Assembly (NCBI GenBank): GCA_947629175.1
Contig: CANRCT010000011.1
Coordinates: 1-64,000, forward strand
Length of the DNA stretch: 64,000 nucleotides
DNA from: an uncultured Muribaculaceae bacterium
GTDB lineage: Bacteria; Bacteroidota; Bacteroidia; Bacteroidales; Muribaculaceae
Direction: 5' to 3'
Made by a program: the position numbers and the translations under genes
Shown: positions 41,155 through 49,545 of the stretch, one piece after another
How the letters are laid out: each line of letters opens with the position of its first letter
How positions within the stretch are numbered: the first letter of the stretch is position 1
The notes under the pieces: model-generated
Database searches by the model: none
Told to the model about the DNA's origin: nothing
What the model saw: only the letters and a program-made list of their open reading frames with translations

Positions 41155-42230
41155 ACTCCACTACCGAAAACCGCCCCGGCGTGCAGCGTCAGCAGTCGGG
41201 ATCATTCTGGAAAAAGCTGCTCCAGTACGGAGTGCCCCCCGTCATCACCATCGGGCTGTGCTATCTCCTGTTCACCGGCGTCGACATGCAGGAAATGTCG
41301 CGGATCATCCGCACTGAGTGCCGCTTCGGCTATATCGCCATCGCGCTGGGCATAAGCATTTTCTCCCACGTGTTCAGGGCCATGCGCTGGCGCATACAGC
41401 TCGACGCTCTCGACGTGCGCACCCCGCTCGGCATCCTTGTGCTGTCCATTTTCGGCACCTACGCCGTAAATCTGATTCTTCCGCGTCTCGGCGAACTGTG
41501 GCGCACGGGCTATATCGCCCAGCGCCAGCGCGCTCCTTTCTCAACTGTGTTCGGTTCCATGATCTGCGACCGCCTGAGCGACACCGTGACGGTCTTTCTC
41601 CTGACACTGCTCGCTTTCGTCATAGCCCGGCCGCAGATCGTCAGCTACCTGCAGCAGAATCCCGACATGTATACCCGGCTGACCGCGATGCTCTCATCGC
41701 CGGTGCTGTGGGGAGCCGTCGTGGCATTCGCCGCGCTGTGCGTCATCTTTTGGTGCCGGTTTCCACAGAGCCGCGCCGTCAATGCCGTGCGCAGTCTGCT
41801 CACAGGCATATGGCAAGGCTTCGCGGTCGTGGCGAGAATGAAAGGCAAAGGACTATGGCTTCTTTTCACTGCCCTCATATGGGGCTGCTACTTCGCGCAG
41901 CTCTATGTGTGCTTCTACGCTTTCCCGCTTACGGCCGTTGTAGCCGAGGAATTCGGCGTCACAGCCGTGCTCGTCTGCTTCGTCCTGTCGAGCCTCTCCA
42001 TGGCCGTGCCGTCCAACGGCGGCATAGGCCCCTACCAGTGGGCCCTGATGTTCGGACTGAGCATGTATGCTTCGGCCGTGCCCGGTCTCACCCGCGAATA
42101 CGCCCTCTCGTTTGGCAACACCGTCATGGGATGCCAGACACTTCTGCTGATACTTCTCGGCATCATCACTTTCGTGCTGATCGCCATTGACAAACGCAAT
42201 AATAAAACTACCGCCGATGAACGCCACTGA
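41151..42230 (+). CDS. Lysylphosphatidylglycerol synthase TM-region family (flippase-like) protein
   Basis: A 359-residue inner-membrane protein with about eight helices, of the PF03706/UPF0104 type. It shows FSHVFRAMRWRIQLDALDV, NLILPRLGELWRTGYIAQRQ and the C-terminal LSMAVPSNGGIGPYQWALMF, all conserved in that family. It lacks the soluble MprF synthase domain. Members are thought to flip lipids or polyprenyl-linked sugars; the substrate here is unknown. It is translationally coupled to the purF-like gene and to the small gene that follows. Confidence 0.8.
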   Translation: MNSTTENRPGVQRQQSGSFWKKLLQYGVPPVITIGLCYLLFTGVDMQEMSRIIRTECRFGYIAIALGISIFSHVFRAMRWRIQLDALDVRTPLGILVLSIFGTYAVNLILPRLGELWRTGYIAQRQRAPFSTVFGSMICDRLSDTVTVFLLTLLAFVIARPQIVSYLQQNPDMYTRLTAMLSSPVLWGAVVAFAALCVIFWCRFPQSRAVNAVRSLLTGIWQGFAVVARMKGKGLWLLFTALIWGCYFAQLYVCFYAFPLTAVVAEEFGVTAVLVCFVLSSLSMAVPSNGGIGPYQWALMFGLSMYASAVPGLTREYALSFGNTVMGCQTLLLILLGIITFVLIAIDKRNNKTTADERH

Positions 42231-42690
42231 CCACGACGATCTGTTCGACGACGAAGAGCCCGTCACGCTGCGCCGCCCCGACACCATCGACTTCCGCTCC
42301 GGAGCCGACGACTCCGTTCAGTCAGGCACCCGGAAGCACCGTTCCCATCGCCTGCGCCGCTTTTTCATATGGCTGGCGCTTATCGGCGGCGTAGCCCTCG
42401 GCATGACGTTCTACCTCCGCTACTGCAGCCCCTATGCCGTTGAAGCGCAGATCACCGGGCGCATCGCCTCCATCGAGAAGCGCGGACTCGTTTTCAAGAC
42501 CTACGAAGGGGAGATACGCCCTGAGGGCGCCGACTCCGTCATGACCTTCTCAGTGGCCTCCGACGCGCTTGCCCGCAGCCTCGGCGAGGCCGAAGCCGCC
42601 GGGCGCCCCGTCACGCTCATCTACGAGAAATACTACGCCACCCTCCCCTGGCGCGGCGAATCCCTCCGCCTCGCCACCGCCATCCGCTGA
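42217..42690 (+). CDS. Small membrane protein of unknown function
   Basis: A 157-residue protein starting [21 protein letters not shown] do not recognise a characterised family. It has an acidic N-terminus (1-40), a basic stretch [10 protein letters not shown], one membrane helix (about 52-70, [19 protein letters not shown]), then a soluble domain ([20 protein letters not shown]). The soluble part probably lies outside the inner membrane. Its start overlaps the flippase-like gene by 14 bases, so the two are coupled. An in-frame ATG at 42187 would extend it by 10 residues into that gene. Confidence 0.7.
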   Translation: MNATDHDDLFDDEEPVTLRRPDTIDFRSGADDSVQSGTRKHRSHRLRRFFIWLALIGGVALGMTFYLRYCSPYAVEAQITGRIASIEKRGLVFKTYEGEIRPEGADSVMTFSVASDALARSLGEAEAAGRPVTLIYEKYYATLPWRGESLRLATAIR

Positions 42691-43079
42691 CCCCGGACGG
42701 AGAGAACATATCCCCACAAAACCACAAACAGGTTATTCTCCCGCAAGCTTATCCGCAATTCTGCGGATCTACCCATCCATACCTCGAAAAACACCCCAAT
42801 TTGTCATCTTTTCAGTTTATACCTTGCCAAAATCGCAATCCATGTCCATTCTTCAATTTATACATGAATTTATACATGGGTAAAATCACACTCCATGTTC
42901 ATTTCCTGAAACAGCATAATTGTGTGTTGCTTTTTGCTACTTATGTCAGTAGCTTTATAAATTCATGTCAGTTTCATAAATTCCGCAGAAATTATTTTTA
43001 CCAAAAAGTGAGGGATGCGAGGGATTTTCGCTATATTTGCAACTTAAACTCTTTGGAAAACCATAAAATCGTAAATATT
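42691..43079 (+). promoter_or_regulatory. Long AT-rich leader of pfkA with repeats and a promoter
   Basis: A 389-base gap without a gene. It holds two 35-base imperfect direct repeats, 42816-42850 and 42869-42903 (28 of 35 identical), a doubled AATTTATACATG (42855-42879), and a second pair built on ATGTCAG...ATAAATTC at about 42943-42964 and 42965-42983. A -7 element TATATTTG lies at 43032-43039, 41 bases before the pfkA start; no clear -33 was seen. Paired repeats in front of a promoter suggest a regulator-binding region. Confidence 0.55.
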
Positions 43080-44060
43080 ATGTCAGAAATCAAATGCGTG
43101 GGCATCCTCACCTCGGGAGGCGACGCTCCCGGAATGAACGCAGCCATCCGTGCCGTCACCCGTTCGGCCATCTTCGCCGGCTTCAAGGTGAAGGGCATCT
43201 ATCGCGGCTACAAGGGACTGATCTCCGACGAGATCCAGGATTTCAAGACCCAGAACGTCAGCAACATCATACAGATGGGAGGCACGATCCTCAAGACGGC
43301 GCGCTGCCCGGAGTTCGCAACTCCCGAAGGGCGCCAGCTGGCTTACGACAACATAAAGCGCCACGGCATCGACGCATTGGTGGTGATAGGCGGCGACGGC
43401 TCTCTGACCGGCGCACGCATCTTCGCCAATGAGTTCAACCTGCCGTGTATCGGCCTCCCCGGCACCATCGACAACGACCTCTACGGCACCGACACCACCA
43501 TAGGCTACGACACGGCCCTCAACACCATCATGGAGTGCGTCGACAAGATCCGCGACACCGCCACCTCACACGAACGCCTCTTCTTCATCGAGGTGATGGG
43601 ACGCGACGCCGGATTCCTCGCTCTCAACGGCGCCATAGCCTCCGGAGCTGAGGCGGCCATCATACCGGAGATCTCTACCGAGGTCGACCAGCTTGCCGAA
43701 CTGATACAGAACGGCTTCCGCAAGTCGAAGAACTCCTCGATAGTGCTCGTGGCCGAAAGCCCCGTCACAGGCGGAGCCATGGGAATGGCCGAACGTGTCA
43801 AGAACGAATACCCCGGCTACGATGTGCGCGTGTCGATACTCGGCCATCTGCAGCGAGGCGGCTCGCCGACGGCCCACGACCGCATACTTGCCTCGCGCAT
43901 GGGAGCGGCAGCCATCGACGCCCTGCTTGAGGACCAGCGCAACGTGATGATAGGCATAACCAACGACAATATCTGCTACGTGCCCTTCACGAAGGCCATC
44001 AAGAACGACAAGCCGATCAACCGGGCTCTGCTCGACACCCTGCGCCGCCTGTCGATCTGA
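43080..44060 (+). CDS. pfkA: ATP-dependent 6-phosphofructokinase
   Basis: A 326-residue glycolytic enzyme. The ATP-site GGDGS (about residue 104, in [14 protein letters not shown]) marks the ATP- rather than PPi-dependent type. [19 protein letters not shown] carries the catalytic Asp, and [10 protein letters not shown] and [15 protein letters not shown] are conserved. I placed the start at 43080 ([18 protein letters not shown]). An upstream in-frame extension to 42801 runs through the promoter and is not protein-like. It overlaps the methyltransferase gene by one base (TGATG). Confidence 0.96.
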   Translation: MSEIKCVGILTSGGDAPGMNAAIRAVTRSAIFAGFKVKGIYRGYKGLISDEIQDFKTQNVSNIIQMGGTILKTARCPEFATPEGRQLAYDNIKRHGIDALVVIGGDGSLTGARIFANEFNLPCIGLPGTIDNDLYGTDTTIGYDTALNTIMECVDKIRDTATSHERLFFIEVMGRDAGFLALNGAIASGAEAAIIPEISTEVDQLAELIQNGFRKSKNSSIVLVAESPVTGGAMGMAERVKNEYPGYDVRVSILGHLQRGGSPTAHDRILASRMGAAAIDALLEDQRNVMIGITNDNICYVPFTKAIKNDKPINRALLDTLRRLSI

Positions 44061-45400
44061 TGGATTCAACAGACTTACCACCCATTCCCGCAGGATTCCT
44101 GCAGGAGATAGACTCATACGGCTCACCGCTGACGACGGGCCTCGCGGCCGCGCTCGACGGTGAGCCGTCGGTGGCTATACGCGTCAATCCGTCGAAGCCG
44201 GTGGACGCCTCGACGTGGCCCGGCGCAAAGCCGGTGCCTTGGTGCGACTGCGGATTCTATCTGCCCGAGCGGCCGCTTTTCACCGCCGATCCCCGCCTTC
44301 ATCAGGGGCGCTACTACGTGCAGGACGCATCTTCGATGATAATAGCCCGGGTTGTCAGCCATCTTGCCGCAGGACGCCCGGTAAGCTATCTCGACGCATG
44401 CGCCGCGCCAGGCGGTAAGACAACCGCGGCCCTGTCAGCACTTCCATCGGGGTCGGCAGCAGTGGCCAACGAATTCGACCGGCGCCGACATGCCATACTC
44501 TGCGAGAACCTCGCCAAATGGGGAGTGACGACAGCCACCACACAGGGCGCCACATCACGCTTCCGCGACTTTCCCGGCGCCTTCGACATCATCGCCGCCG
44601 ACGTGCCCTGCTCCGGCGAAGGGATGATGCGCAAGGACGCCGAGGCGCGCCGCCAGTGGAGTCCGGGGCTCGTGGAACAGTGCGCCGCGCTGCAGCGTGA
44701 GATCGTCGCCGATCTTTGGGAAGCGCTCCGGCCGGGCGGATACCTGATTTACAGCACATGCACCTTCAACCGCCGTGAAAACGAAGAAAACGTCGAGTGG
44801 ATCATCCGTGAGCTCGGCGGCGAGAGCGTCGACCCGGGCTTTATCGATCCATCATGGGGCATAGCTCCGGGCATAACGACCGACGCCGCATGCATGCGCT
44901 TCATGCCTCACCGTCTCGACGGCGAAGGGCTCTTCATGGCAGTCGTGCGCAAGCCGTTGTCGGAGACCGCCACACAACCGCGCCGCATGAAGTCCGCTCC
45001 GCTCAAGCACGACCGCCGCTTTGACAGCTGCCGCCAATGGATCACGGCTACCGACACCATTATCACAGCCGAAGGCGACCGGCTTGTCGCCACACTTCCC
45101 TCCATGACCCCGCAGCCTCTCTGGCCGCGCCTACTGCTTGGCGATATCAAAGGCAAGGACATAGTCCCCTCGCAGGAGCTCGCCATGTCGACACTCCTAG
45201 CAAAGGATCGGTTCCCGTCCTGCGACGTCACCCTTGACACCGCCCGGACCTATCTGCGCCGCGAGGCCGTAAGTATCGACGCGCCGCGGGGATTCGTACT
45301 GCTGACCTTCGACCGTCAGCCCCTCGGATGGGTGAAAAATCTCGGCAACCGCGCCAACAACCTTTACCCCCCGCAGTGGCGCATCCGCATGACCCTCTGA
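44060..45400 (+). CDS. RsmF/NOL1-type rRNA cytosine-C5 methyltransferase
   Basis: A 446-residue SAM-dependent RNA methyltransferase. The SAM motif DACAAPGGKT lies near 111-120, the PC motif DVPCSGEGMMRK near 181-192 and the second catalytic cysteine in STCTFNRRENEENV near 233. The C-terminal third resembles the PUA-like RNA-binding extension of RsmF. The exact rRNA target cannot be told. It is translationally coupled to pfkA. Confidence 0.88.
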   Translation: MDSTDLPPIPAGFLQEIDSYGSPLTTGLAAALDGEPSVAIRVNPSKPVDASTWPGAKPVPWCDCGFYLPERPLFTADPRLHQGRYYVQDASSMIIARVVSHLAAGRPVSYLDACAAPGGKTTAALSALPSGSAAVANEFDRRRHAILCENLAKWGVTTATTQGATSRFRDFPGAFDIIAADVPCSGEGMMRKDAEARRQWSPGLVEQCAALQREIVADLWEALRPGGYLIYSTCTFNRRENEENVEWIIRELGGESVDPGFIDPSWGIAPGITTDAACMRFMPHRLDGEGLFMAVVRKPLSETATQPRRMKSAPLKHDRRFDSCRQWITATDTIITAEGDRLVATLPSMTPQPLWPRLLLGDIKGKDIVPSQELAMSTLLAKDRFPSCDVTLDTARTYLRREAVSIDAPRGFVLLTFDRQPLGWVKNLGNRANNLYPPQWRIRMTL

Positions 45401-45418
45401 CAATCTGAACGGTCAGAG
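45395..45418. terminator. Hairpin over convergent stop codons
   Basis: CTCTGAC (45395-45401) pairs with GTCAGAG (45412-45418), a 7-bp stem that spans the stops of the convergent methyltransferase and LRR genes, which are only 12 bases apart. It could serve both directions, but has no T run. Confidence 0.4.
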
Positions 45419-48400
45419 TCGTATCTTGACCGAGCGGTCAGCCGTCAGCACGATGTAATAACCGTGAGGGAGCGACACTGCGCGCAGACCCGACAACGTG
45501 CCGCGATACACCACGCGCCCGTTGAGATCGCTGACTGTCACCGGAGTGTCGGCATTTTCGACACCGGGGGCATGGATCCCCGACGGATCAGGTCTGGCGG
45601 CCACCCTGACAATGCACTCCGCCACCACTCCCGAGCCGTCAAGAGCCGTAGCCGTCACAGTCGCAGTGCCGGCTGATATGGCCGCTAGCAACCCCGACCC
45701 GCTGACCGTCGCTATCGTTTCGTCGCTGACAGCCCACCGCACGCCGTGGTTCGTCGCATGAGCCGGCCCGACAAGCGCCGATAGCTGCAGAGTCTCGCCG
45801 GCCGTCATATCCACCTCCCTGACCGACTGATCAATCGACTCGACAAGGTATATGCGCGGCGCGGCTTTAAGAGTCACCGACGCGCTCTTTTCGGCTCCGT
45901 CAGGCGTCCTCACAGTCACGGTGACCGTCACCTCGCCCGCAGCGAGAATCCTGAAAATGCCGGGAGCCGTCATTTCGGCCATCGACGGATCCGAAACGCT
46001 CCATGTCACCTCCGGATCGGTAGCATCATCCGGACTATATGCGACCGAAAGACAGATCTCATCTCCCTCCGTACACTCTGCGACATCACTTTTGAGCTCG
46101 ACTTCCGTCACCGGGATAATCCTGCGCGCCACTTTCACGCTGCATGAAGCTTCCAGCCCCGATCCATCATGGGCCGAGGCGGTCACTACAGCCTCACCGG
46201 GCCTCAAGGCCGTCACCGTTCCGTCAGCCGTCACCGTTACCACCGCCTCATCCGAACTGCTCCAGACGACCGTCCGGTCAGTGGCGTCATCGGGGCCGGT
46301 CATAGCGGTCAGCCTGCGGCTGTCGCCCTCGGTCAGCTCAAGGCTCTCCTCATCCAGCGTCAGAGCGTCAACGAGTATTATACGTTTCAGCACTTTCACC
46401 CGGCATGTCGCCTCCACCTCCGAACCGTCGGTGGCCCTGACCGTAATGACAGCCTCGCCGGGGACGAGAGCCGTCAGCTCACCGTCGGCCGACACCTTCA
46501 CCACCGATTCATCCGAGCTTGACCACTCCACCGAGCGGTCGGTGGCATTAGCCGGATAGACCGCTGCCGTCAGTCTGCCCATATCCCCCTCGGTCAGCTC
46601 TATCTTCTCCTCGTCAATGAATATCATCGACACCGGCCGCGGCACAACCGTGATCCTGAATATCTGTGCCGGCACTTTAGGCGAGGGCTCTGCGAGTCCC
46701 ACAGTCACCATTGCCTCGCCCGGATTAAGTGCGGTTATTGTTCCATCAATTCCGACGCTGACAATCTCCGGATCCGAATTACCCCAGTTGAGATTCTGGT
46801 CCGTAGCATTCTCAGGCAATACCGTCACCTTTATGCGCAGACTCGAATGATGCTCCATCATGAGTCCCAGATCCGAAGTGGGGTCGAATATCAGATTGGT
46901 CACTTCAACCTTGTCGAGCGTGGAGCGTTTCTGAAACAGCCTCCACCCCTGAGCAGCCCTGTATGCAGGTGTTTTTCCGAAAGGCTCATTGAGAGTGGCC
47001 TGCTCGTAAACCGCCGACGCGAAAAAATTGTCAGTGACTGCGGGAGGTGTCGGAGTTGTCACTGTGACTTTCCTTACAGCCTCGCAGCCCGTGAATGCAT
47101 CTTCCGATATCGACGCGACGCGATATCCGAGATACACTGTCTGCAGCGATGCGCAATCACTGAACGTCTCGCTCCATATATGCTCTACCTTGTTCGGCAC
47201 ACTGATTTCCTCGAGCGCCGAACACCCTCTGAACGCCGCAACGCCCATCGATACGAGAGCCGCGCCGAGAGTCACCGACTGCATCGCAGTGCATCCCTCG
47301 AAGGCGCGGCTGCCTATCGACTTGCAGTCAGCGGGGATACGCATCATGGTCAATGCATTGCAGTTGAGGAATGCATCGTTGCCTATCGCCTCGATTCCGA
47401 TCGGCATGACAGGTGTCACAAGGGCAGAGCACCCTGCAAAAAGACTGTCGGGCACCTCTTTCAGAACCGTAGCCGGCTGCATATTGACCGATTTCAGCGA
47501 CTTGCAATCGGCAAACACCGCTTTGCCCAGCGGTTTGTCGATAGAGAGGAACTCCGCCGACTCCAGAGCGGTCGATGCAAGAGAATAAGCGCCATAGCGC
47601 ACGCTCGCCTGAGGAAAACGTGTCAGCAGCGCACACCCCTCGAATGCCCGGTCGTCGATCGTGGCAAGACCATTTGGCCAAACATCCCGTGCATCCAACG
47701 GCAGCGACCGGCATCCATAAAAGGCATACTTCCCTATCATACGGACAGTGGACGGAATCGTAAACCGGGAGAGAGAGACGCACCCCATGAATGTCTCGTC
47801 GGGAATTGTCGACAGCCGCGGTGCCAGTGCAGCTTCCGCAAGCGACGTACAGCCCTTGAACAGCGCGTTTCCTATCGTACCGACACCGTGGATATCACAC
47901 TGCCCCAGACTCACACATTTCTCAAAAGCCGAACTGCCGATTTCTGTCACCGACTCCGGAACGGTCACAATCTGAAGATCGGGACAATCAAGGAAGGCGG
48001 CCTCTCCGACCTCGTTGATTCCATCGGGAATATCGACCTGGTAGAGTTTTTTCACCCCGCTGAAAAAATTATCCGGAATGACCGTCACCTCCGGACCGAA
48101 TGTCACCTGCAATCCCGACCGCCCTGAAAACGGCGGTTCATAACGAGTGCCGGCGACCGGACATTTGATGGCGTTAAACTGTAAGTCGAGCAGTCCTGAA
48201 GCGGCGAAGACCTGCGCGCCGAGATATGTCACCTCTTCGGGAATCGTGAAAGTTTTCAGCGAACGACACCCACGAAAAGCCTCGGAATGTATCCGTTCAA
48301 GCATAGAGCGTGTCCCCGTCTCGACATTTTTCAGGGAAGTGCACAGCATGAACGCACGTGCGCCGATCTCCAGGAGATTGTCAGGCAGCGTTATTGTCGC

Positions 48401-48754
48401 CAGTTGTTCGCAATTATTGAATGCGTCGTTCTCAATAGTCGTCAGCCATACGGGAAACACCACTTCGCGGACATTTCTGTTGCCCTGCAGTGCACCCATG
48501 CCTATCGACGTCACCTTGTATCTTATCTTCGTGTCAGGATCCACAGCCTCGTCGGGAATATTGAACGGCGAACTGTTATACCCGTATGGATTGCCGCCTG
48601 ATTCCTGTTTAATAAGACGGCATTCGCCCGGATGACCCTCAATTGTTTCGAACCGCAGCGTCTCCTTTTTATACGTGTACTTGAATATGGTCTGTGCTAT
48701 GATACGCGGCGCCGCTGTCACAAGCAGCAATGCCACAAGCAGATATTTCATCAT
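45413..48754 (-). CDS. BspA-like LRR protein with five Ig-like domains and a sorting-type tail
   Basis: A 1113-residue exported protein. A signal peptide (MMKYLLVALLLVTAAPRIIA) is followed by about 25 BspA-type LRR_5 repeats (to about residue 620, each like IGSRAFEGCTAMQSVTL). Five bacterial Ig-like (BIG2) domains follow (about 620-1045, for example LTEGDMGRLTAAVYPANATD). The last 45 residues (VSDLNGRVVYRGTLSGLRAV, then SLPHGYYIVLT) resemble a type IX secretion sorting domain. Surface display and adhesion or binding are inferred. It has its own promoter and no operon partner. Confidence 0.88.
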   Translation of the reverse strand: MMKYLLVALLLVTAAPRIIAQTIFKYTYKKETLRFETIEGHPGECRLIKQESGGNPYGYNSSPFNIPDEAVDPDTKIRYKVTSIGMGALQGNRNVREVVFPVWLTTIENDAFNNCEQLATITLPDNLLEIGARAFMLCTSLKNVETGTRSMLERIHSEAFRGCRSLKTFTIPEEVTYLGAQVFAASGLLDLQFNAIKCPVAGTRYEPPFSGRSGLQVTFGPEVTVIPDNFFSGVKKLYQVDIPDGINEVGEAAFLDCPDLQIVTVPESVTEIGSSAFEKCVSLGQCDIHGVGTIGNALFKGCTSLAEAALAPRLSTIPDETFMGCVSLSRFTIPSTVRMIGKYAFYGCRSLPLDARDVWPNGLATIDDRAFEGCALLTRFPQASVRYGAYSLASTALESAEFLSIDKPLGKAVFADCKSLKSVNMQPATVLKEVPDSLFAGCSALVTPVMPIGIEAIGNDAFLNCNALTMMRIPADCKSIGSRAFEGCTAMQSVTLGAALVSMGVAAFRGCSALEEISVPNKVEHIWSETFSDCASLQTVYLGYRVASISEDAFTGCEAVRKVTVTTPTPPAVTDNFFASAVYEQATLNEPFGKTPAYRAAQGWRLFQKRSTLDKVEVTNLIFDPTSDLGLMMEHHSSLRIKVTVLPENATDQNLNWGNSDPEIVSVGIDGTITALNPGEAMVTVGLAEPSPKVPAQIFRITVVPRPVSMIFIDEEKIELTEGDMGRLTAAVYPANATDRSVEWSSSDESVVKVSADGELTALVPGEAVITVRATDGSEVEATCRVKVLKRIILVDALTLDEESLELTEGDSRRLTAMTGPDDATDRTVVWSSSDEAVVTVTADGTVTALRPGEAVVTASAHDGSGLEASCSVKVARRIIPVTEVELKSDVAECTEGDEICLSVAYSPDDATDPEVTWSVSDPSMAEMTAPGIFRILAAGEVTVTVTVRTPDGAEKSASVTLKAAPRIYLVESIDQSVREVDMTAGETLQLSALVGPAHATNHGVRWAVSDETIATVSGSGLLAAISAGTATVTATALDGSGVVAECIVRVAARPDPSGIHAPGVENADTPVTVSDLNGRVVYRGTLSGLRAVSLPHGYYIVLTADRSVKIRL

Positions 48755-48779
48755 AATACTATCCTGAATCCTGGTGGCG

Positions 48780-48809
48780 CAAAATTAACAAAAATATGCG
48801 AATCTCAAA
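48780..48809 (-). promoter_or_regulatory. Promoter for the LRR/Ig-like gene
   Basis: TTTG (complement of 48806-48809) and TAATTTTG (complement of 48780-48787) are 18 bases apart, slightly short of the optimum. The start codon at 48754 lies close, giving a leader of about 20 bases. Confidence 0.65.
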
Positions 48810-48855
48810 AATTCATATTATCGTCAGGATCAGAACTATCACGCTTTCTACAACA

Positions 48856-48889
48856 AAGCGGTGCGCACCCGTTGCCGGGAACGCACCGC
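48856..48889 (-). terminator. Terminator of the thioredoxin gene
   Basis: AGCGGTGCG (48856-48864) pairs with CGCACCGCT (48881-48889), a perfect 9-bp stem with an inner CCCG/CGGG pairing. On the minus strand it is followed by TTTGTTGT. It lies 37 bases beyond the thioredoxin stop. Confidence 0.8.
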
Positions 48890-48925
48890 TATATCTATTT
48901 ATGAGAATGAATCTGTCAGAAATCC

Positions 48926-49369
48926 TTACTTCAGCAGCGACTCCACGTAGACAGTGAAATCTGCCTCCGACATCGAACCGATCTGGTTGGCTACGACAGA
49001 GTCGGCACTGATAGCCGTGATCTGGGGGATCGACTGCACCTGATACTGCACGGCCAGAGCGGGGCACGAATCGGTGTCGACCGAGAAGAAAGTAATGCGG
49101 TCGGCATACTTTGCAGCCACCTTGTGGAACACGGGCTTGAACTGCTGGCACGGGCCGCACCATGTGGCGTTGAAGTCGATTATGGCGAGAGGGGTGGAGA
49201 AAGAGAGAGTAGTGTCGCCGGCTGCCACCTCTATCACTGCCTCGGCGGGAGCGGCTACAGCTGTTGAATCGGTCTGCGTGGCTGCGGCGTCGGAGCTCGT
49301 CTTTGAAGAGCATGCTGCCATGAGAGCCATTGATGCGGCGGCTGCCGCGATGATGTTAAGCACTTTCAT
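48926..49369 (-). CDS. Thioredoxin-fold lipoprotein
   Basis: A 147-residue membrane-anchored thioredoxin. The lipobox LMAACSS gives C20; a 40-residue Ala/Thr/Ser-rich linker follows. The redox motif is W70-CGPC (C71, C74), and the cis-proline P115 sits in QSIPQI. The WCGPC sequence is that of a reducing thioredoxin, so it may keep extracytoplasmic thiols reduced, though it could be part of an oxidative pathway. It is divergent from the pseudo-kinase gene, with which it shares a 176-base gap. Confidence 0.92.
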   Translation of the reverse strand: MKVLNIIAAAAASMALMAACSSKTSSDAAATQTDSTAVAAPAEAVIEVAAGDTTLSFSTPLAIIDFNATWCGPCQQFKPVFHKVAAKYADRITFFSVDTDSCPALAVQYQVQSIPQITAISADSVVANQIGSMSEADFTVYVESLLK

Positions 49370-49412
49370 TGTAATTCTTGTAGATTTGTTTTATCCTGTT
49401 TGATTTCGGCCG

Positions 49413-49443
49413 CAAAATTAGCTATTTTCAAGCCAGTTTGCAA
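49413..49443 (-). promoter_or_regulatory. Promoter for the thioredoxin lipoprotein
   Basis: TTG (complement of 49441-49443) precedes TAATTTTG (complement of 49413-49420) by 20 bases, followed by CGG. It is a near-consensus promoter. Confidence 0.75.
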
Positions 49444-49460
49444 AAATCACCGCCACGATT

Positions 49461-49491
49461 TTTGAAACATGGGGAGTTTGACCTATCTTTG
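49461..49491 (+). promoter_or_regulatory. Promoter for the histidine-kinase-like gene
   Basis: TTTG at 49461-49464 and TATCTTTG at 49484-49491 are spaced by 19 bases. It is back to back with the thioredoxin promoter. Confidence 0.8.
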
Positions 49492-49545
49492 CATCTACTT
49501 TGCATAAACAACACATTTGACAAAACCCAGCAAACAACATCAGAA

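Noticed and set aside
42801..43079. N-terminal extension of pfkA
   Set aside because: It would add 93 residues of unlike composition before the conserved start and contains the -7 element.
49438..49545. Upstream extension of the histidine-kinase-like gene
   Set aside because: The extension covers the promoter (49461-49491) and adds a non-conserved stretch before a clear signal peptide.
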